NCBI RefSeq assembly: GCF_964212655.1
Contig: NZ_OZ156465.1
Span: 2,666,001-2,730,000 of the forward strand
Direction: 5' to 3'
DNA from: Candidatus Thiodiazotropha sp. LNASS1
Lineage (GTDB): Bacteria; Pseudomonadota; Gammaproteobacteria; Chromatiales; Chromatiaceae
DNA: 64,000 nucleotides
A program made the translations under genes and the position numbers. Position 1 is the first letter of the stretch. Each line of letters starts with the position of its first letter. Positions 56,471 to 64,000 of the stretch are shown here, one piece after another. The notes beneath the pieces were generated by a model that did not search any database, was not told where the DNA came from, and was given only the letters and a program-made list of their open reading frames with translations.

Positions 56471-57708
56471 TCGGTCACCCTCTCAGGCACTGGTTTGGTC
56501 TTATCCATTTTGCTGTAAATCGGCATTAATAAGAAAAAGGCAAAATAGTAGATTGTGCCAATCTGCGCCATCAGCTTGTACAGGTCGGTGGTTGGCTGTG
56601 TGCCGAGATAACCGAGGATGATGAAGTCGATGACGAACAGCCATAGCATGATCTTATAAAGCGAACCCTTGTAACGGATCGATTTAACCGGGCTGCGATC
56701 CAGCCAGGGAAGGAAGAACATCACCAGAATGGAGGCGAACATGGCCACCACGCCGGGGAAGGCCGATCCCGCTATCGAGGGAACCGCCCGCAAGATGGCG
56801 TAGAAGGGCGTGAAGTACCATACAGGCGCGATATGCTCCGGTGTCTTCAATGGATTGGCCGGTTCGAAATTGGGATGCTCGATGAAGTACCCCCCCATCT
56901 CCGGCGCGAAGAAGACAACCACAGAGAACAGGAACAGGAAGCCCGCCACACCGGCGATATCCTTTACCGAATAGTAGGGATGAAAGGGGATACCGTCAGC
57001 GGGGGCGCTGTCACTCCAGCGATTACCCTTCGGACCCTTCTTTATTTCGATGCCATCCGGATTGTTGGAGCCGACCTTGTGCAGGGCGACAATGTGGATG
57101 AACACCAGTGCGGCCAGCAGGAACGGCAGCAGGAAATGAAGGGCGAAGAAACGGTTCAGGGTGGCGTCGGAGATGACATAGTCACCACGTACCCAGACAC
57201 CCAGGTCGGGGCCGATCACCGGTACCGCCGAGAAGAGGTTGACGATAACCTGGGCGCCCCAGTAGGACATCTGACCCCAGGGAAGCAGATAGCCGAAAAA
57301 GGCGGTGGCCATCATCGCCAGATAAATGATCACGCCGATGATCCACAACAGTTCTCTGGGCTTACGATAGGAACCGTACATCAAACCACGGAACATGTGC
57401 AGGTAGATGACGACGAAGAAGGCGGACGCACCGGTAGAGTGCATGTAGCGAATCAGCCAACCCCAATCAACATCACGCATGATGTATTCAACTGAGCCAA
57501 ACGCCAGTTCTGCATCGGGTTTGTAACTCATCGCCAGCCAAACACCGGTGACAATCTGGATCACCAACACCAGCATCCCCAGTGAGCCCATGAAGTACCA
57601 GAAGTTGAAATTCTTCGGTGCATAATATTCGGCCAGATGCTCGTTCCAGACCTTGGTCATGGGATAACGGTCATCGATCCAGCCCATAAAATTTTTCATC
57701 ATGCTCAT
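56467..57708 (-). CDS. petB: Cytochrome b of the bc1 complex
   Basis: This 413-residue membrane protein has eight helices. The haem b ligands lie in RYMHSTGASAFFVVIYLHMFRG (split over two helix turns) and FFALHFLLPFLLAALVFIHI. The Qo motif reads PVWYF, where many cytochromes b have PEWY. Oxidises ubiquinol with petA and petC. Start overlaps the petA stop by one base. Confidence 0.95.
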   Translation of the reverse strand: MSMMKNFMGWIDDRYPMTKVWNEHLAEYYAPKNFNFWYFMGSLGMLVLVIQIVTGVWLAMSYKPDAELAFGSVEYIMRDVDWGWLIRYMHSTGASAFFVVIYLHMFRGLMYGSYRKPRELLWIIGVIIYLAMMATAFFGYLLPWGQMSYWGAQVIVNLFSAVPVIGPDLGVWVRGDYVISDATLNRFFALHFLLPFLLAALVFIHIVALHKVGSNNPDGIEIKKGPKGNRWSDSAPADGIPFHPYYSVKDIAGVAGFLFLFSVVVFFAPEMGGYFIEHPNFEPANPLKTPEHIAPVWYFTPFYAILRAVPSIAGSAFPGVVAMFASILVMFFLPWLDRSPVKSIRYKGSLYKIMLWLFVIDFIILGYLGTQPTTDLYKLMAQIGTIYYFAFFLLMPIYSKMDKTKPVPERVTE

Positions 57709-58304
57709 CAGGCTGCTCCTCCATCGGCACCGATCAGAATTCTTGAATCAGAGAGATACTGATAGGGGGGGATTTCTAAGTTCTTTGGTGCAGGAACGCC
57801 AGCATATACCCGGCCGGCCAGGTCGAATTTTGAACCGTGGCAGGGGCAGAAGAAACCGCCCTTCCATTCAGGACCCAGGTCTTCCGGGGCAATTTCCGGT
57901 CGGTAGGTGGGCGAGCAACCCAGATGGGTGCAGATACCGACGGCTACCAGATATTCGCCTTTGATGGCGCGTTCGGGATTTTTACAGTAATCCGGTTGTT
58001 GCCCGGTATCATCCGAAGCGGGATCTTCCAGAATGCTATCCAATCCGCTGAGATCCTGCAGATTCTGCTCGGTACGGTGTACGATCCATACCGGCTTACC
58101 CCGCCATTTGACACGCATCAGCTGTCCAGGCTCGAGCTTGCCGATATCCGCCTCCACAGGCGCACCAGCCGCTTTGGCTTTTTCGCTGGGGGCCCAGGCC
58201 GCCAGGAATGGATAGATCACAAAACCGGTGCCAACTGCCCCAACCGCACTGGTAGCAAGCGTTAGGGTACGCCGCTTCTTCAAATCAACGCCATCTGCGC
58301 TCAT
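57708..58304 (-). CDS. petA: Rieske iron-sulfur protein of the bc1 complex
   Basis: This 198-residue protein has a twin-arginine signal (KKRRTLTLATSAVGAVGTGF). The [2Fe-2S] boxes are CTHLGC and CPCHGSKFDLAGRV. First gene of petABC. Confidence 0.95.
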   Translation of the reverse strand: MSADGVDLKKRRTLTLATSAVGAVGTGFVIYPFLAAWAPSEKAKAAGAPVEADIGKLEPGQLMRVKWRGKPVWIVHRTEQNLQDLSGLDSILEDPASDDTGQQPDYCKNPERAIKGEYLVAVGICTHLGCSPTYRPEIAPEDLGPEWKGGFFCPCHGSKFDLAGRVYAGVPAPKNLEIPPYQYLSDSRILIGADGGAA

Positions 58305-58501
58305 AGATAGACTCCACAGATACTGAAACGAGCTGGATCGGGGCCTAAACGGTCCGTGCGCAGCCCCATATTCAGGACATTAGAATATAGTTAATAAACC
58401 ATAAAAATTAACCGAGCATTTTCCATCAAGCGGCTTTGCAGGTCAAGATGGATTCATCTTCAAAGCACAATGGTTAAGCCAAGGTTACTGTCGAGTGACA
58501 A

Positions 58502-59251
58502 TCAGACGGGATTTTCCACGTCTACAAACCGATGCTCGAGGGAAAACCTTTCAGCCAAATGCCTTCCGAGGGCCTGAACGCCATAACGTTCGGTGGCATG
58601 ATGTCCGGCTGCATAATAGTGAATACCCAGCTCTCTGGCGAGATGGACGGTCTGTTCCGAGATCTCCCCGGAAATATAGGCATCCAGCCCTTGCTCAGCG
58701 GCCTGTTCGACAGATCCCTGTGCGGCGCCGGTGCACCAGCCGATACGTGAAAGGGGTTTATCATCGGGCGCTATATGTGTCGGTATTCTATCGAGACGAT
58801 CACCGATGCGAAGTGCAAGGGCTTTTGCCGAAACAGGATCCGAGAGTGTGGTGTGCCAAATCAGGGAACCATCCGAGAGTGGTTCCGCGGGAATCAGGCC
58901 CAGTCTCTCACCCAACTGTCTGTTATTGCCATATTCGGCATGGGCATCCAAAGGCAGGTGATAGGCCAGCAGCGCGGTCCGCTGTCTGAACAGGGCGCCC
59001 ACCCGCTTGGCTTTCAAACCACGCAACGGTAATCCCTCCCCCCTCCAGAAATAACCATGATGCACCAACAGGGCATCCGCCTCCCAATCCTCAGCCGCTT
59101 CGATCAGCGCCTGACAGGCAGTGACCCCCAGCATCAGTTTTTCCACCTGTTGCCCAGCCTCTACCTGCAGACCGTTGGGGCAGTAGTCATTAAATTCATC
59201 CACCTTCAACAGTTCATTACAGTAGGATTCGAGCGACAGAAGATCAATCAT
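58502..59251 (-). CDS. Nif3-like dinuclear metal centre hydrolase
   Basis: This 249-residue YbgI/NIF3 family protein carries metal-binding HH in LLVHHGYFWRGEG, the H/D of AYHLPLDAH and AGHHATERYGVQALG. It belongs to the GTP cyclohydrolase I type-2-like fold; substrate unknown. Divergent from the DegS-like gene. Confidence 0.9.
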   Translation of the reverse strand: MIDLLSLESYCNELLKVDEFNDYCPNGLQVEAGQQVEKLMLGVTACQALIEAAEDWEADALLVHHGYFWRGEGLPLRGLKAKRVGALFRQRTALLAYHLPLDAHAEYGNNRQLGERLGLIPAEPLSDGSLIWHTTLSDPVSAKALALRIGDRLDRIPTHIAPDDKPLSRIGWCTGAAQGSVEQAAEQGLDAYISGEISEQTVHLARELGIHYYAAGHHATERYGVQALGRHLAERFSLEHRFVDVENPV

Positions 59252-59442
59252 GGTATGTTTGCCAAAAAACAGATATCGGTTGCAGTAAGCGTCAACATGA
59301 TCATAACGGGTTCAGCGTTCCAGTGGTATTTCCTGGCAGGATGCGACACCCCGGAGATGGAACGCCCATGCCAGGCATTGCAGCACAGGCTGGCCGCTGT
59401 CCGCAAACACCATGAAACACCAGACTGATTGACTCGAATTCG

Positions 59443-60600
59443 ATGCGTATACAAAAACTTCTTTCACTGCTTCTTACCGCCTTGACTGCCGGACTGGCGG
59501 GGGCCTTCGTAACCCTCTATCTGCTCCCGGAGCAGGTGGAGAAGACGGCTGCGATTAAGCAACCCGAAATATCGGTACCGGCAATTGAAACACCGCGGCA
59601 ACGCGGCCCCTTTTCTTATGCTGAGGCCGTGACGCGGGCAGCGCCATCCGTGGTTAATATCTTCACCGCCAAGATCACCACGGAATCCCAGTCTCTGCGC
59701 TTCCGGGACCCATTGCTGCAGCATCTTTTCGGCAATATGCTGCCGGAAAAGACGCGCCAACGCCTCGATACCAGCCTCGGCTCGGGTGTGATCGTCTCGG
59801 AGGATGGTTATTTATTGACCAATCACCATGTCATCGAGGGAGCGGATGAAATCAAGGTTGTTCTGGCCAACGGCAAGAGCGTCAGCGTCAGCATCGTCGG
59901 CAGTGATGCCGAATCGGATGTGGCTGTATTGAAGATCGATACAGACACCCCGTTACAGGCGATTCAGATCAACCAAACGGATTCACAACAGGTTGGGGAT
60001 GTCGTGCTCGCTATCGGAAATCCATTCGGTGTCGGTCAGACTGTCACCATGGGTATCATCAGCGCCACCGGCCGCTCCCATCTCGGTATCAATACCTTTG
60101 AAAACTTCATCCAGACCGATGCGGCCATCAACCCGGGCAACTCAGGCGGCGCCCTGGTGAATGCCCGCGGAGAGCTGATCGGCATCAATACCGCGATCTT
60201 CTCCAAAACAGGCGGTTCGCACGGCATCGGTTTTGCCATACCCTTCGATCTCGCCGAAGGTATCATGCAGCAACTGATTACGACTGGACACGTAGTCAGG
60301 GGATGGCTGGGAATACAGGGTCAGGATGTATCGGAAAAACTGGCGGAGGCATTCAGCCTGCGCAATGCCGAGGGAATACTGGTGACCGGCGTCATGGAAG
60401 AAGGCCCGGCAAGTAAAGCGGGATTACGGCCAGGCGATGTCATCACCCGCATCAATGAGACCGAGATCGATAATTCTCAACAGCTGGTACAACTCATCGC
60501 CAGTCAACCCCCCGGAACGCATCTGACCATCGGAGGCTGGCGTGGAAACGAGCAAATCGAATTGGAGACCATTTCCGGGGAGCGTCCCAAACTCAAATAG
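59443..60600 (+). CDS. degS: DegS-like periplasmic serine protease (HtrA family)
   Basis: This 385-residue protein has a membrane anchor (LLSLLLTALTAGLAGAFVTL). The trypsin-like domain has His in TNHHVIEG, Asp in SDVAVLKID and Ser in AAINPGNSGGALV. A single PDZ domain (about 285-375) ends it. One PDZ and an anchor are typical of DegS/AlgW, which cut anti-sigma factor RseA in envelope stress. Confidence 0.9.
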   Translation: MRIQKLLSLLLTALTAGLAGAFVTLYLLPEQVEKTAAIKQPEISVPAIETPRQRGPFSYAEAVTRAAPSVVNIFTAKITTESQSLRFRDPLLQHLFGNMLPEKTRQRLDTSLGSGVIVSEDGYLLTNHHVIEGADEIKVVLANGKSVSVSIVGSDAESDVAVLKIDTDTPLQAIQINQTDSQQVGDVVLAIGNPFGVGQTVTMGIISATGRSHLGINTFENFIQTDAAINPGNSGGALVNARGELIGINTAIFSKTGGSHGIGFAIPFDLAEGIMQQLITTGHVVRGWLGIQGQDVSEKLAEAFSLRNAEGILVTGVMEEGPASKAGLRPGDVITRINETEIDNSQQLVQLIASQPPGTHLTIGGWRGNEQIELETISGERPKLK

Positions 60601-60676
60601 GGGAGGATAATTGATATCGCTTCTACCATCGGCGACCTGACCTATACTGAAAGCTGTATCAACAGGAGCACACACC

Positions 60677-61750
60677 ATGAAACACGCCGAAGAGATCGAA
60701 AGGATCATCGATACCGTCGGCAAGACACTTGACAGTAAATTATCGCCGACTGAAAGAATCCACTTGCACCAGGCCTTGATGAAATCCCTGGACGAAACCC
60801 CTGCGGACGGCAACAGGCCACAATACAAACAGGTTACGATCCTGTTATCGGACTTGCGCGGCTTCACCGCCATCGCCGAACGCTATCCACCGGAAACGGT
60901 TATCAAAGTCCTGAACCTCTACTTCTCCCGGATGTGCGAAATCATCTTCAGTTTTGGCGGTAGTATCGATAAATTCATGGGCGATTCAATCATGGCGCTG
61001 TTTGGTCTGACCGAGCGCAAAGAGGACGACCTGGAAAGGGCAATCGCCTGCGCAGTTGAGATGCAACGGGCGATGCTGGAAATCAATTCAGAGAATAACA
61101 AGCATGGATATCCAAGACTATTCATGGGTATCGGCATCAATACCGGCGAGGTGGTAGCCGGACATCTGGGTTCTGAACTCCACCACGAATACACTGTCAT
61201 AGGAGACGAAGTCAATCTTGCCTCACGCATTGAGGCCTACAGCCTGCGCGGGCAGATTCTGTTAAGTGAGCGGGTCAGGGAAATGGCCCAGGCGTACATT
61301 GAGACATCCCCCCCGAATCATGTCATGGTGAAGGGCAAGCAGGTGCCGGTTTCACTCTACGAACTACTGTCAACCCACCGGCCCCGCCACATGGAAGTAC
61401 CCCGGGTAGAGTCGCGCCGCAGTCCACGTATTGAAGTCGATTTTCCGATTGCATTCCACACCCTGCAAAATAAGGTCGTGTCGGATAAGAGCTACTCCGG
61501 CCGTGCCGTCGATCTCAGTTACAATGGCCTACAGGCCAATCTGCCGGTTGAGCTCGAGATCCTCTCCGATATCCAGATCACTCTCTATACCTCATTGATG
61601 AGTGAACAGAGCAGCCACATCTACGCCAAGATCCTGGACTGTGAAAAGCACGATGGCAACTGGTTGAGTCGTATGGAATTTACCGGTATTGATGACACAG
61701 GCCAGGCCGCGATCAAAAACTACATCGATCAGACCATAGGCAGGCATTAA
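60677..61750 (+). CDS. Class III adenylate/guanylate cyclase fused to PilZ
   Basis: This 357-residue protein has a cyclase catalytic domain (about 48-235) and a C-terminal PilZ domain (about 245-350). The cyclase metal Asp residues are in LLSDLRGFTAIAE and FMGDSIMALFG. Base-selecting Lys (DKFMGD) and the transition-state pair Asn/Arg (VIGDEVNLASRIE) are present. The PilZ domain has RRSPR and DLSYNG, the c-di-GMP motifs. It may make cAMP under control of c-di-GMP. It lies between degS and murA. Confidence 0.9.
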   Translation: MKHAEEIERIIDTVGKTLDSKLSPTERIHLHQALMKSLDETPADGNRPQYKQVTILLSDLRGFTAIAERYPPETVIKVLNLYFSRMCEIIFSFGGSIDKFMGDSIMALFGLTERKEDDLERAIACAVEMQRAMLEINSENNKHGYPRLFMGIGINTGEVVAGHLGSELHHEYTVIGDEVNLASRIEAYSLRGQILLSERVREMAQAYIETSPPNHVMVKGKQVPVSLYELLSTHRPRHMEVPRVESRRSPRIEVDFPIAFHTLQNKVVSDKSYSGRAVDLSYNGLQANLPVELEILSDIQITLYTSLMSEQSSHIYAKILDCEKHDGNWLSRMEFTGIDDTGQAAIKNYIDQTIGRH

Positions 61751-61869
61751 ACCCCGATCGGCAGCTGGCGACATTTCAGTTGCCGGAAGAAGCTTGAATA
61801 GTGGTAAAGTCGCGGTTTACTCCAGATTTCGTTATCATTCTTCGTCTTTTTTCTGTTCTAGGGCTTGTT

Positions 61870-61892
61870 AGGGCCTATTAACACTGAGATCC
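61870..61892 (+). repeat. Dispersed GGGCCT-AACACT repeat, copy 4
   Basis: AGGGCCTATTAACACTGAGA followed by TCC lies 35 bp upstream of murA. It is related to the ends of the element at 54700-54970. Confidence 0.45.
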
Positions 61893-61914
61893 AACAATAT
61901 CGCTACAGCGGTGA

Positions 61915-63186
<1,272 letters not shown>

Positions 63187-63307
63187 CAGCTGCCAGCGGT
63201 CAGCCGCCAGCTACCAGCCAGACCCCGGTGTCCGGTACACTGCTGGCCGCTGGCCGCCACTTCATATATCCTTCCACCTCCGAAACCGTGCGAAGCGTAA
63301 CCGAGCC

Positions 63308-63955
63308 ATGATATTTGACGCACCCATTACCATCGCGCTCTCCAAGGGGCGCATTTTCAACCAGAGTCTGCCCTTGCTGGCCCATGCCGGTATCGAACCC
63401 GCAGATGATCCTGATACCAGTCGCAAGTTGATTCTTGACACCAATCATGAGCAGGTGAAACTGGTCATCATCCGGGCAACGGACGTTCCCACCTATGTTG
63501 AATATGGCGCCGCTGACCTGGGTATCGCCGGAAAGGACGTGTTACTGGAGCATGGGGGTGATGGCCTGTATGAGCCACTGGATCTGAAGATCGCACAATG
63601 CCGGATGATGACAGCCGGTTACCCCGACAGGAAACAAAACAACGGACGGTTGCGGATCGCCACCAAATACGTAAAGAGTGCGCAGCGCTATTTCGCCACC
63701 AAAGGGGAACAGGTTGAGATTATCAAGCTCTACGGCTCCATGGAGCTTGCACCGATCGTCGGCCTGTCCGATCTGATCGTCGATCTGGTGGAGAGCGGCA
63801 ATACCCTCAAGGCCAACGGACTGGTGCCGCTCGAACATATTGCCGACATCAGCTCCAGGCTGGTGGTCAATAAGGCGTCTTGGAAGATGAAACACGGCCT
63901 GGTCATGCAACTGATCGATGCCTTTCGGGATGCGGTATCGCAACCTTCAACCTGA
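63308..63955 (+). CDS. hisG: ATP phosphoribosyltransferase HisG (short form)
   Basis: This 215-residue enzyme catalyses the first step of histidine synthesis. Motifs: [38 protein letters not shown] and [20 protein letters not shown]. The short form lacks the regulatory domain and normally needs HisZ. The ATG at 63308 is the family start. Confidence 0.95.
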   Translation: MIFDAPITIALSKGRIFNQSLPLLAHAGIEPADDPDTSRKLILDTNHEQVKLVIIRATDVPTYVEYGAADLGIAGKDVLLEHGGDGLYEPLDLKIAQCRMMTAGYPDRKQNNGRLRIATKYVKSAQRYFATKGEQVEIIKLYGSMELAPIVGLSDLIVDLVESGNTLKANGLVPLEHIADISSRLVVNKASWKMKHGLVMQLIDAFRDAVSQPST

Positions 63956-63974
63956 ATAGTCAGTAGAAGCCATT

Positions 63975-64000
63975 ATGAGCGAAATACGCAAACTATCGAC
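63975..64000 (+). CDS. hisD: Probable start of histidinol dehydrogenase HisD, partial
   Basis: The last 26 bases read MSEIRKLS and two further bases. hisD follows hisG in many gammaproteobacteria, and the sequence fits the N-terminus, but only eight residues are visible. Confidence 0.55.

Overview
The window looks like part of a chromosome of a free-living or symbiotic gammaproteobacterium, most likely a Chromatiales-type sulfur-oxidiser relative (inference only). The support is the set of housekeeping genes and their order: tamAB, sspA-sspB-petABC, thiSG-trmB, mutY-yggX, degS, murA-hisG-hisD, FeS-type MutY, and a proteobacterial bc1 complex. The host genes are moderately GC-rich. The 16.8-28.5 kb block is visibly AT-rich and foreign.

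Layout. 1-0.7 kb: start of an ExeA-like AAA+ ATPase running off the edge. 1.6-7.1 kb: tamB-tamA outer-membrane assembly pair. 7.4-11.0 kb: a large periplasmic-binding/PAS/GGDEF/EAL sensor. 11.3-13.1 kb: hipBA toxin-antitoxin with four regularly spaced palindromic operators. 13.2-16.8 kb: amidohydrolase, MarC, DUF4437 protein and an orphan. 17.1-29.6 kb: a chromosomal integron. The integrase gene (28627-29598, +) reads away from attI. About ten AT-rich cassettes follow on the other side, nearly all on the minus strand, each ending in an attC whose first box (GCATAAC) often supplies the stop codon. The array has been invaded by an IS110-family element inside an attC, an IS1182 element, a group IIC intron beside an attC, and an IS91-like transposase. 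A parDE module sits in the array in reverse orientation.

29.6-33.9 kb: Lhr-like helicase. 34-35 kb: SRPBCC/effector-binding protein. 35.3-40.8 kb: an envelope-stress style locus of VWA protein, membrane protein and PspA, divergent from an OmpR-type regulator and its kinase. 41-42 kb: class II Fic protein. 42.5-47.2 kb: tRNA-Phe, yggX-mutY-asmA, DUF2007, tRNA-Gly. 47.4-52.9 kb: acyl-CoA ligase, thiSG, trmB, fetAB. 53-58.3 kb: macro-domain protein, DUF3301 protein, sspB/sspA separated by a 271-bp inverted-repeat element, petABC. 58.5-64 kb: Nif3-like protein, DegS-like protease, an adenylate/guanylate cyclase fused to PilZ, murA, hisG and the first codons of hisD.

The most notable signal is in the IS110 element. 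Its long 5' noncoding end folds into stem-loops. The loop of the largest one carries nine bases complementary to the attC arm on the right side of the insertion, as expected of a bridge RNA programmed for integron attC sites. Other strong signals are the perfect 34-bp terminal inverted repeats of the element between sspA and sspB, the hipB operator ladder, and an 11-bp-periodic direct repeat between pspA and its divergent two-component system.
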